Source of the DNA: Oscillospiraceae bacterium
GTDB lineage: Bacteria > Bacillota > Clostridia > Oscillospirales > Ruminococcaceae
NCBI GenBank assembly: GCA_024404915.1
Contig: JAKSPJ010000006.1
Location: 1 to 62,284, forward strand
Direction: 5' to 3'
Length of the DNA stretch: 62,284 nucleotides
Positions 35,718 through 43,195 of this stretch are shown here, in pieces. How positions within the stretch are numbered: position 1 is the stretch's first letter; each line of letters begins with the position of its first letter. The notes under the pieces were generated by a model that was not told the origin of the DNA, ran no database searches, and saw only the letters and a program-made list of their open reading frames with translations. Both the position numbers and the translations under genes were made by a program.

Positions 35718-36392
35718 ATGAAGATATTGATTGTGGATGATGAAGCGAATATCCGTCTGATGATTCGGGAATACGCTGAGCTGGAAGATTTTGAGGTGGA
35801 TGAAGCGGAAGACGGAATGGCGGCAGTCGCCAAAGCCAAAGAAAACAAATATGATCTCATTATCATGGATGTGATGATGCCTCGCATGGATGGATTCTCC
35901 GCCTGTGAGGAAATCCGCAAGGCACAGAACACACCAATTATTATGCTGTCCGCACGGCATGAGGAATATGACCAGCAATATGGTTTTAAGCTGGGCATCG
36001 ATGATTATGTGGCAAAACCCTTTTCCCCGAAGCTGCTGATGGCAAGAGTTCAGGCTGTACTCCGCCGTACCTCGGAAGCCCCCCAGACCACAGCCAATGC
36101 AGACCGCATCCGCTATGAAGGCCTGGAAATTGACATGATTGGCAGAGAGGTTTATGTCAACGGCAAGAAGGTATCCATGACGCCCAAGGAATATGAACTG
36201 CTGTTCTATCTGGTCAAAAACCGCAATATTGCACTCACCCGTGACAAGCTGCTGGAAGAAGTCTGGGGCTATGACTTCTTTGGCGATGACCGTACCGTAG
36301 ACACACACATCAAGATGCTGCGAAACAGCCTTGGTGATTACCGTAAATTCATCGTAACGCTGAGAGGAATGGGATACAAGTTTGAAACTTAA
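35718..36392 (+). CDS. OmpR/PhoB-family response regulator
   Basis: 224 residues. Receiver domain (1-~115): ILIVDDEAN (acidic pocket), phosphoacceptor Asp in IIMDVMMPRMDG, the switch Ser in MLSAR and the conserved Lys in YVAKPFSPK. The winged-helix DNA-binding domain (~130-222) includes MTPKEYELLFYL, TRDKLLEEVWGYDF, DDRTVDTHIKMLRNSLGD and the GMGYKFE wing. AAAGGA lies about 8 nt before the ATG at 35718. The sensor kinase overlaps its end by 11 bp. Confidence 0.95.
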   Translation: MKILIVDDEANIRLMIREYAELEDFEVDEAEDGMAAVAKAKENKYDLIIMDVMMPRMDGFSACEEIRKAQNTPIIMLSARHEEYDQQYGFKLGIDDYVAKPFSPKLLMARVQAVLRRTSEAPQTTANADRIRYEGLEIDMIGREVYVNGKKVSMTPKEYELLFYLVKNRNIALTRDKLLEEVWGYDFFGDDRTVDTHIKMLRNSLGDYRKFIVTLRGMGYKFET

Positions 36393-37803
36393 ACTTCCGT
36401 TTAGGCAGCGAAACAGCATGCGCATGACCATCTGGTTCTGGTTCATGGAATTCGTATTGCTGACTTTTCTGCTGCTTTGGGTCTGTCAGGTTTTGTTTCT
36501 GCAGAATTTCTATGACCGCATGAAAACCAAGGATATCATCAAGCTTACAGATGAAATGGTAGCCGAATATCAGAACAAAAACTACGAAAGTACCTATTTG
36601 TCACTTGCGGTACAGAACGACCTCTGCATTGAAGTGCTTGACAAATACGAGCGTGAAAAATATGCACAGCACAGCATGGGGGGAAGCTGTTTTCTCCACG
36701 GCTATGATAACCATGTGCGTGAAATTGTCCGGGAAGTGATTCCGGATGCAGACGGCATTATTTATTTTAAGGATACACATCCCGATACCAATGTGGATGT
36801 GCTGGTATTCGCAAGGGTACTTGGCTCTGTCGATGACCCGGAGGGTTATCTGATTCTGAATACTCCGCTGACGCCGGTCACAGCCACCGTCAATATCATC
36901 CGCAGACAGCTGGTTATGATTACCATTATCCTGATACTGGCTGCGCTGATTATTACCTCCATCGTGTCAGACCGTCTTGCGAAACCCATTGTGCGTGTCA
37001 CAAAAGATGCGGAACAGCTGGCACACGGAAAATATGATATCAGATTCAACGGCAACGGCTACGATGAGGCAGAAAAGCTGGCGGAAACCCTGACCTATGC
37101 CAGTCACGAAATCAACCGTGTAGATATCATGCAGCGTGATCTGATTGCCAACGCCTCCCACGATTTGCGAACGCCCCTCACCATGCTGAAGGGCTACGCC
37201 GAAATGATTCGTGATATTTCAGGTGACAATCCGGAGAAGCGGAACAAACATCTGCAGGTCATCATCGAAGAAACAGACCGTCTCCAGGCACTGGTCAATG
37301 ATATTCTGGATTTGTCCAAGCTGGAAAACGGCAGAATGACACTGGCAGAGACTGAATTTGATATGGAACTGCGGCTGAAGGAAATCACGGAACGTTATCG
37401 TGGACTCAGCGATTTCTCCGGTTATCATTTTTCGCTGGAAACGGACGGCGAAGCCATCGTTTTCTGTGATGCCGGAAAAATTGAACAGGTCATCTGCAAT
37501 CTGATAAACAATGCTGTAAACTATACCGGTGAAGATAAGCAGATTTTCATTCAGATGCAGCATGTGGATGAAGGCATCCGCATCTCTGTAAAGGATACGG
37601 GAAAAGGAATGGACCAGGAAACACTTTCCCGAATTTTCGACAAGTATTACCGCAGCGAAAACTATAAGCGTTCTGTTGTAGGCACAGGACTTGGGCTCTC
37701 CATTGTTAAGGCTATTCTGCGGCTTCATGACTACGCTTTCGGCGTAGACAGTACCATTGGCAAGGGCTCAACATTCTGGTTTATTATCCATAAGGAAGAA
37801 TAG
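36382..37803 (+). CDS. Sensor histidine kinase, partner of the OmpR-type regulator
   Basis: 473 residues if started at the TTG at 36382 inside the regulator gene; an ATG at 36418 (MRMTIWFWFMEF) is possible. First transmembrane helix ~18-42, extracellular sensor region ~45-165 with no family I recognise, second helix ~175-195, HAMP linker (KPIVRVTKDAEQLAHGKYD), HisKA with phosphoacceptor His in NASHDLRTPLTMLKGY, and HATPase: N box (VICNLINNAVNYT), G1 (VKDTGKGM), F box (IFDKYYR) and G2 (GTGLGLSIVK). The stimulus is unknown; nearby genes give no clear target. Confidence 0.93.
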   Translation: MKLKLPFRQRNSMRMTIWFWFMEFVLLTFLLLWVCQVLFLQNFYDRMKTKDIIKLTDEMVAEYQNKNYESTYLSLAVQNDLCIEVLDKYEREKYAQHSMGGSCFLHGYDNHVREIVREVIPDADGIIYFKDTHPDTNVDVLVFARVLGSVDDPEGYLILNTPLTPVTATVNIIRRQLVMITIILILAALIITSIVSDRLAKPIVRVTKDAEQLAHGKYDIRFNGNGYDEAEKLAETLTYASHEINRVDIMQRDLIANASHDLRTPLTMLKGYAEMIRDISGDNPEKRNKHLQVIIEETDRLQALVNDILDLSKLENGRMTLAETEFDMELRLKEITERYRGLSDFSGYHFSLETDGEAIVFCDAGKIEQVICNLINNAVNYTGEDKQIFIQMQHVDEGIRISVKDTGKGMDQETLSRIFDKYYRSENYKRSVVGTGLGLSIVKAILRLHDYAFGVDSTIGKGSTFWFIIHKEE

Positions 37804-37815
37804 GAGACAGCAATC

Positions 37816-38517
37816 ATGGGAATTCTTACACTGGATATGCAGATTACGCAGTCATTGGCACAATATAAAGACTGGTGGATTGTCCGTGATCTCCTGATTC
37901 CGACAGAGGACAATCACAGCATGCATATTGATTTTCTTGCTGTATCGCCTTACTGCGTTTTTGTGGGAGAAATCAAAACCTTCCGTGGAACCATCGTGGG
38001 AAACGGCATGCATAAATACTGGAAACAGATGGTAAACGGGGAAGAAATCGATTATTTCAGTCCTCTTATGCAGAACATCTACCATATCGGCAGACTGCAG
38101 AAATTTCTGAAAAACATGCCCTTTCAGCTGCATTTTCATTCTATTGTATATATGCAGGGCATCGATTCCTCCGCCATCACACTGCATGGGCCCTATCCCC
38201 CTGACTGCAGCGTCGTAACATCTGTGGATGCACTGCTTCGTATTGCCCAGGTCATTAGTGAGAAACGCCAGATGATACTGACACCGGATGAAACCAAGTT
38301 TCTCTATGATTTCATCTGTAAAAATCAGCTGCGCGGCGCAGAAGAACGGGAACGTCATGCGCAGCAGTCCGCAGAGTACAAACTGAACGCACGGAAAGCA
38401 CTGATGCAGCAGATTTGCCCTGAATGCCTTTCTCCCCTGCGTTGCGTGGCAACCCCCACCGCAAACTACTGGGTTTGTTCCCGCTATCCGGACTGCCAGT
38501 ACAACCATAAAATTTAA
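37816..38517 (+). CDS. NERD-domain protein with C-terminal zinc ribbon
   Basis: 233 residues. A nuclease-related NERD domain (~15-130): HIDFLAVSPYCVFVGEIKTFRGTIVG keeps the Asp and the ExK catalytic pair of the restriction-endonuclease-like fold. The C-terminal ~45 residues are a topoisomerase-type zinc finger (CPECLSPLRC, then CSRYPDC). NERD proteins are suspected nucleases acting on DNA or RNA. It starts 12 nt after the kinase gene and is probably in the same operon; no link with signalling is apparent. Confidence 0.85.
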   Translation: MGILTLDMQITQSLAQYKDWWIVRDLLIPTEDNHSMHIDFLAVSPYCVFVGEIKTFRGTIVGNGMHKYWKQMVNGEEIDYFSPLMQNIYHIGRLQKFLKNMPFQLHFHSIVYMQGIDSSAITLHGPYPPDCSVVTSVDALLRIAQVISEKRQMILTPDETKFLYDFICKNQLRGAEERERHAQQSAEYKLNARKALMQQICPECLSPLRCVATPTANYWVCSRYPDCQYNHKI

Positions 38518-38538
38518 ACCGCTGCACTGTGCAGCGGT
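38518..38538 (+). other. Strong hairpin between NERD gene and pfk, no T run
   Basis: ACCGCTGCA-ctg-TGCAGCGGT, a perfect 9-bp stem starting at the NERD stop codon and ending about 10 nt before the pfk ribosome site. It may stabilise or attenuate the message. Confidence 0.55.
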
Positions 38539-38564
38539 CAGAAGATCAGAAAGGAATGATTATT

Positions 38565-39650
38565 GTGAAAAAAAGAATCGGTATTTTGACTTCAGGCGGC
38601 GACTGCCCCGGCCTGAACGCCACCATCCGTGGCGTAGCAAAGGCATGTTTTGAACTGATGGGAGAGGAAAATGTGGAAATCGTCGGCATCTCCAACGGCT
38701 ACTACGGCCTGATTCATAATCTGTGCCGTGTTATGCAGCCCTCTGAGTTTTCCGGCATTCTCACGCAGGGCGGCACCATCCTCGGCACAAAGCGTCAGCC
38801 GTTCAAGATGATGACTGTCATTGGTGAGGATAACGTAGATAAAGTAAAAAACATGCGTGAAACCTATAAAAAGCAGAAACTGGACTGTCTGCTGACACTG
38901 GGCGGAAATGGTACACATAAAACATCCAAGCTGCTTTCTGATGAAGGTCTGAATGTCATTGGTCTGCCGAAAACCATTGACAATGATATTTACGGTACAG
39001 ACGTCACTTTCGGTTTCCATACCGCAGTTGACACCGCAACAGATGCCATTGACCGTCTCCATACCACAGCAGCCTCCCACAGCCGCATTCTGGTATGTGA
39101 GGTCATGGGAAACAAGGCTGGCTGGCTGACACTGAATGCAGGTATTGCAGGCGGTGCAGACGTCATTCTGATTCCTGAGATTCCTTATGATATTGACAAG
39201 GTCAGTGCTGCACTGATGAAGCGTGCTGCCAGCGGAAAGGGCTTTTCCATTATGGCAGTTGCAGAGGGTGCCTTTGATCAGGAAGAAGCAAAGCTCAAGA
39301 AAAAAGAAAGAGCAAGAAAGCGTGAAGAAGCAGGTATCATTACCGCAACAGGCAGAATTGCTGCACAGGTACAGGCTGCCACCGGTATTGAAGCCCGTGT
39401 CTGCGTTCCGGGACACATGCTGAGAGGCGGTTCTCCTTCTGCATATGACCGCATTCTGGCAACAAAATTCGGTGTGCATGCCGCAAAGCTGATTGAGCAG
39501 GAAAAATACGGCAGAACCGTTGCAATGGTAAACGGCAAGATTACCTCCAACAAGCTTGAGGATATTGCAGGACTGACAAAGTTTGTCAGCCCGAAGGACC
39601 AGCTGGTGGTCACAGCAAAGCGTCTCGGCGTTTCCTTCGGTGATGAATAA
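38565..39650 (+). CDS. 6-phosphofructokinase, group with G/K signature
   Basis: Commits fructose 6-phosphate to glycolysis. It has 361 residues. The phosphate-donor loop is ILTSGGDCPGLNA. The donor-specificity motif reads LGGNGTHKT (113-116 GGNG) and the catalytic motif PKTIDNDIYGTD (D139, D141). A Gly in the second signature position points to ATP, while the Lys in PKTIDND is shared with PPi-dependent enzymes; this mixed pattern occurs in the long-clade/group III PFKs. Others: GWLTLNAGIAGGAD, MAVAEGA, GHMLRGGSPSAYDR. The start is a GTG at 38565, 9 nt after AAAGGA; the ATG three codons upstream abuts that site. Donor (ATP versus PPi) is not certain. Confidence 0.93.
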   Translation: MKKRIGILTSGGDCPGLNATIRGVAKACFELMGEENVEIVGISNGYYGLIHNLCRVMQPSEFSGILTQGGTILGTKRQPFKMMTVIGEDNVDKVKNMRETYKKQKLDCLLTLGGNGTHKTSKLLSDEGLNVIGLPKTIDNDIYGTDVTFGFHTAVDTATDAIDRLHTTAASHSRILVCEVMGNKAGWLTLNAGIAGGADVILIPEIPYDIDKVSAALMKRAASGKGFSIMAVAEGAFDQEEAKLKKKERARKREEAGIITATGRIAAQVQAATGIEARVCVPGHMLRGGSPSAYDRILATKFGVHAAKLIEQEKYGRTVAMVNGKITSNKLEDIAGLTKFVSPKDQLVVTAKRLGVSFGDE

Positions 39651-39655
39651 TACAA

Positions 39656-39686
39656 AAATCCCTCTGTGCCGTGCACAGGGGGATTT
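39656..39686 (+). terminator. Hairpin downstream of pfk
   Basis: AAATCCCTCTGTGC/GCACAGGGGGATTT with one wobble-like mismatch; no extended T run follows. Probable terminator. Confidence 0.55.
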
Positions 39687-39707
39687 CTGATTCCCGCTAT
39701 TGTCCCC

Positions 39708-39736
39708 TTGATTTTTTTGCATTTGTATGCTATAAT
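39708..39736 (+). promoter_or_regulatory. Promoter of nadA
   Basis: TTGATT (39708-39713), 17 nt, TATAAT (39731-39736), with TATGC before the -10. Leader about 22 nt. Confidence 0.8.
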
Positions 39737-39764
39737 GAAAAAAATGCCGAAAGGAGCAACCACT

Positions 39765-40682
39765 ATGACAACCTATGAACTGCAGCAGGAAATTATCCGC
39801 CTGAAAAAGGAAAAAAACATCTGTATCCTTGTACACGCATATCAAAGCCATGATATCTGGGAAGTCGCTGATTATATCGGTGATTCCTTCGGTCTGACAC
39901 AGCAGGCTGCAAAGTCTGATGCAGATACCGTTATTATGTGCGGTGTACGCTTTATGGCAGAAACCGTCAAAATGCTTTCCCCAAGAAAAAAAGTCATTCT
40001 CTCCAATGCAGATGCAGGCTGCCCCATGGCAGAACAGATGGATCCGGAAATGCTTGCACAGATGAGGGAATCCATGCCGGATTACAAAGTTGTGGCATAT
40101 GTCAATACAACAGCCGCATTGAAAACTCTTTGTGATGTCTGTGTCACATCCTCCTCAGCTGTGAAAATCATCCAGGCACTGCCTGACAAAAAGATTCTCT
40201 TTATCCCGGACTGCAATCTGGGCGACTGGGTACAGAAACAGGTACCCGAAAAAGAAATCAAACTCGTAAACGGCGGCTGCCCTACACATGCCCGCATGAC
40301 AGTGGAAGATGTCAAGGCTGCAAAGGCTGCACATCCCGAAGCATTGCTGCTGGTACACCCGGAATGCCGTCCCGCTGTAACTGCGCTTGCTGATTATGCA
40401 GGCAGCACCACAGGCATCATGGCATATGCAGAGAAAAGTGATGCCAAAGAGTTTATCATTGGTACGGAAAACAGCATTGTACAGCACCTGCAGTACAGCT
40501 GTCCTGATAAACGCTTCTATCCGCTCTCCAAAGACTGTGTATGCCACAATATGAAGCTGACCACACTGGGCGATATCTATCAGTGTGTCCAGGGAACCGG
40601 CGGCGAGGAAATCCTGATGGATGACCAGCTGATTGCTGATGCACGCAAATGTATTGATGAAATGCTGCGATATGGCGGCTGA
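39765..40682 (+). CDS. nadA: Quinolinate synthase
   Basis: Condenses iminoaspartate with dihydroxyacetone phosphate to quinolinate in NAD synthesis, using a [4Fe-4S] cluster. It has 305 residues, the compact Firmicute/Thermotoga type. LVHAYQSHDIWEVADYIGDS opens the first domain; three cluster Cys are in keeping with the family (MCGVRFMAET, NGGCPTHAR or VHPECRP, and KDCVCHNMK). ATG at 39765 behind AAAGGAG. nadB and nadC, usually adjacent in Firmicutes, are not in the window, so nadA stands alone between two terminator-like hairpins. Confidence 0.95.
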   Translation: MTTYELQQEIIRLKKEKNICILVHAYQSHDIWEVADYIGDSFGLTQQAAKSDADTVIMCGVRFMAETVKMLSPRKKVILSNADAGCPMAEQMDPEMLAQMRESMPDYKVVAYVNTTAALKTLCDVCVTSSSAVKIIQALPDKKILFIPDCNLGDWVQKQVPEKEIKLVNGGCPTHARMTVEDVKAAKAAHPEALLLVHPECRPAVTALADYAGSTTGIMAYAEKSDAKEFIIGTENSIVQHLQYSCPDKRFYPLSKDCVCHNMKLTTLGDIYQCVQGTGGEEILMDDQLIADARKCIDEMLRYGG

Positions 40683-40713
40683 TATATCCTGCACTCCCCC
40701 CAAAAAAAGAGTA

Positions 40714-40753
40714 GAAACACCGCTTGAATGCTTCAAAATTCAAGCGGTGTTTC
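40714..40753 (+). terminator. Terminator of nadA
   Basis: AAACACCGCTTGAAT/ATTCAAGCGGTGTTT, a perfect 15-bp stem; the trailing sequence is TTTCTTG. Confidence 0.75.
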
Positions 40754-40767
40754 TTGTCAATTGACAA
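40754..40767. promoter_or_regulatory. Candidate operator palindrome upstream of the AraC-type regulator
   Basis: TTGTCAATTGACAA, a perfect 14-bp palindrome 37 bp before the -35. Related half-sites TTGGACAAAA (40780) and TTGACAAA (40804) follow, so autoregulation is plausible. Confidence 0.5.
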
Positions 40768-40803
40768 AACACAGAAAAATTGGACAAAATAAAGAAAATT
40801 CCC

Positions 40804-40832
40804 TTGACAAATGATGAATATTTAGATATAAT
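40804..40832 (+). promoter_or_regulatory. Promoter of the sensor/AraC fusion gene
   Basis: TTGACA (40804-40809), 17 nt, TATAAT (40827-40832): consensus at both hexamers. It fixes the start codon downstream, because longer upstream reading would put the promoter inside the gene. Confidence 0.88.
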
Positions 40833-40854
40833 AAATATGAGAGGGGGGGTACCT

Positions 40855-43026
40855 GTGACTGAAAAAAGCATGATTGGAATTATTGCAGCTGAAGTAAACA
40901 ATATTGAACAGAGCCAGATTGTCAAGGGCATCATTGCCAGTGCGCAATCTTTCGGCCGCAGAACCGTTATTTTTTCCAATCTCTATAATAATTATGAATA
41001 CAGCGAGGCACTTGCACTGGAAAACAGCATCTATGACCTTGTGTATTCCCCCCAGCTTCGGGGTATCGTACTCATTCAGGAAGCCATTATCAATGAAAAG
41101 CTCCGCAGCATCATTTACCATGTGATTGAACAGCGTCAGGATATCCCGGTTGTCGTCATAGGCCTTTACTTCCCTGCGCTGGATATGCCAAATGTTCGCT
41201 TCATCGACACAGATGACGAAGATGATATCGCAGAGGTCGTGCGGCATTTTCTGGAGGTTCATCAGCTGACAAAAATTGATCTGCTCACCGGGTTCCAGGG
41301 ACAATGGCCCTCAGAGCGGCGTGTGGCAGGCTACCGCCGGATGCTGGAATCCCACGGCATACCCTACGACCCATCCCGTGTACACTACGGCGATTTCTGG
41401 GTTTCCTCCGGTATTTCATATGCAAAACGCTATATCAGCGGAGAACTGCCCATGCCGGAGGCAATCGTCTGCGCCAATGACCACATGGCATACGGTCTGC
41501 TGGACACGTTCCTGGAAAACGGTATCCGTGTTCCACAGGATGTACGAGTGGCCGGATATGAATATATACACGAGCGTATTTATCATACACCGATGCTCAG
41601 CACATACTGCCGTGGCAGAAATCAGATTGGCCAAAATGCAGTAATGATGCTGGAAACCATGGCAAAGGGTGAACCGCTGCCCTCATTCCGTCCGCCAAAG
41701 GGGACATGGATTTCCGGTGAAAGCTGCGGCTGTCATTCCAATCTGGAACAGCTCCGGGAAGAAGTGGAGCGTATGCGTACAAAACAGCAGTATGAAAAAT
41801 GGAATGTGCTGGGCACGCAGGAACAGCAGCTCACGCTTTGCAGTACGCTGGAAGAGTTCATAGATGTATTGGGAAAACATCAGTATATGATACGATGGGT
41901 ACAGAACATGTATCTATGCCTGTTTGAAAACTGGTATGATACCTCCGCAACAGAACCGGTGGGCATGCTGACCTGCCGTTCCGTTATGCCCTGGTATCGG
42001 AACCGTCCTCCCGTAACATGTACGCCCACGGATTTTCATGCATTGTTTGTCAATGCGCCGGATACAGCAAATCATTTTTATGTACCGCTGTTTTTCGAGC
42101 AGCATATCTTCGGTTACTACGTTCTGGAATACTACGAACCGGATTCCTATGACGATGTATTCCGCAACTGGATGAAAACAGTCTCAATCGGACTGACCTT
42201 CCTTTGCATGAAAAATGATATCCGTTATCTTTTGCAGTGTCAGAATCTTTCAGAGCACCACGATGCACTGACAGGTGTCTACAATCTGCAAGGTGCAGAA
42301 AAAGTATTATCTGTGCGGCTCTCTTCTGCAGCAGAGCCTCTCTATTCCATCGCGGTCAAGTTCAGTGTTTTCCAGATGCAGACCCGATCTCAGCAGACGG
42401 AATTTCTGACGCAGGTTGCGGATGTCCTGCGCAATTTCGTACAGAAGGACGGCATCTGCTGCCGTATCGACCAGCAAATCTTTTTGTGTACCAATCTGCC
42501 CTGTCATTCCATGGAAGAATGTGAAATGCTGATGAACAGGCTGTCAGCGGTGCTGCTGCACTCCACCAATCTTCTGAAGGAGAGGAATATGCACACTGTG
42601 CTTTACAGTGCGCTGAAATTCGAGCCGAATACAGATGTAAAGGAATGCTTTGCACAGGTGCAGCAAAAACTGGCGGAGGAAACATCACTGCTTGCGCAGC
42701 GTCAGTCATCGCCCCACACATCCACACTGTATGTGATTCGCAACCGCCTTTATGAAACACTGGCACTATCCGCCGATATTGTCTGCAAGGAGTACTCCTT
42801 CAGCGCAGGCTATTTCCGACAAATTTATAAAGACTGCTTCGGAATCAGCTTCCACCAGGATACCATTAATGCCCGCATTTACCATGCTATCTATCTGCTT
42901 TCCACCACTGTTATGAGCATCGCTTCCATTGCAGAAAAATGCGGCTACGAAGACTACAACTATTTCCTGCGTCAATTCCAGAAAGTCACAGGAATGACGC
43001 CGGGACAATACCGAAAAAATGTATAA
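40855..43026 (+). CDS. Regulator fusing a LacI-type sugar-binding domain, degenerate GGDEF domain and AraC DNA-binding domain
   Basis: 723 residues from a GTG behind AGGGGGGG. Residues ~5-285 are a periplasmic-binding-like sensor as in LacI/GalR: IGIIAAEVNNIEQSQIVKGI, VVIGLYFP, TGFQGQWPSERRVAGYRRML, AIVCANDHMAYGLLDTF, VRVAGYE. No LacI helix-turn-helix precedes it. A coiled coil (~297-330) and a GAF-like region (~335-465) follow. At ~470 HHDALTGVYNLQGAEK opens a GGDEF-like domain whose signature has decayed to CRIDQQIF. Residues ~620-723 are an AraC double helix-turn-helix (CKEYSFSAGYFRQIYKDCFG, then IAEKCGYEDYNYFLRQFQKVTGMTPGQYRK). Inference: a cytoplasmic sensor of a sugar-like ligand that binds DNA through AraC domains. 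The target is unknown; no transporter is adjacent. Confidence 0.9.
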   Translation: MTEKSMIGIIAAEVNNIEQSQIVKGIIASAQSFGRRTVIFSNLYNNYEYSEALALENSIYDLVYSPQLRGIVLIQEAIINEKLRSIIYHVIEQRQDIPVVVIGLYFPALDMPNVRFIDTDDEDDIAEVVRHFLEVHQLTKIDLLTGFQGQWPSERRVAGYRRMLESHGIPYDPSRVHYGDFWVSSGISYAKRYISGELPMPEAIVCANDHMAYGLLDTFLENGIRVPQDVRVAGYEYIHERIYHTPMLSTYCRGRNQIGQNAVMMLETMAKGEPLPSFRPPKGTWISGESCGCHSNLEQLREEVERMRTKQQYEKWNVLGTQEQQLTLCSTLEEFIDVLGKHQYMIRWVQNMYLCLFENWYDTSATEPVGMLTCRSVMPWYRNRPPVTCTPTDFHALFVNAPDTANHFYVPLFFEQHIFGYYVLEYYEPDSYDDVFRNWMKTVSIGLTFLCMKNDIRYLLQCQNLSEHHDALTGVYNLQGAEKVLSVRLSSAAEPLYSIAVKFSVFQMQTRSQQTEFLTQVADVLRNFVQKDGICCRIDQQIFLCTNLPCHSMEECEMLMNRLSAVLLHSTNLLKERNMHTVLYSALKFEPNTDVKECFAQVQQKLAEETSLLAQRQSSPHTSTLYVIRNRLYETLALSADIVCKEYSFSAGYFRQIYKDCFGISFHQDTINARIYHAIYLLSTTVMSIASIAEKCGYEDYNYFLRQFQKVTGMTPGQYRKNV

Positions 43027-43031
43027 GAACA

Positions 43032-43070
43032 AACGCAGTGCCGGGGAAACAGCCACGGCACTGCGTTTTT
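43032..43070 (+). terminator. Terminator of the sensor/AraC fusion gene
   Basis: AACGCAGTGCCG, 12-nt loop, CGGCACTGCGTT then T run. Confidence 0.9.
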
Positions 43071-43123
43071 CTGTCCAAGCCCCTGCCAAATATGATAAAG
43101 GTTTTAAAATATCTGTTTGCTAC

Positions 43124-43152
43124 TTGATTTTTTAAAAAAATTGTTATATAAT
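43124..43152 (+). promoter_or_regulatory. Promoter of the HD-GYP gene
   Basis: TTGATT (43124-43129), 17 nt, TATAAT (43147-43152). Confidence 0.75.
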
Positions 43153-43195
43153 AGTAACAATCAACATAATGTATTATATTGAAAGGGGCACACCT

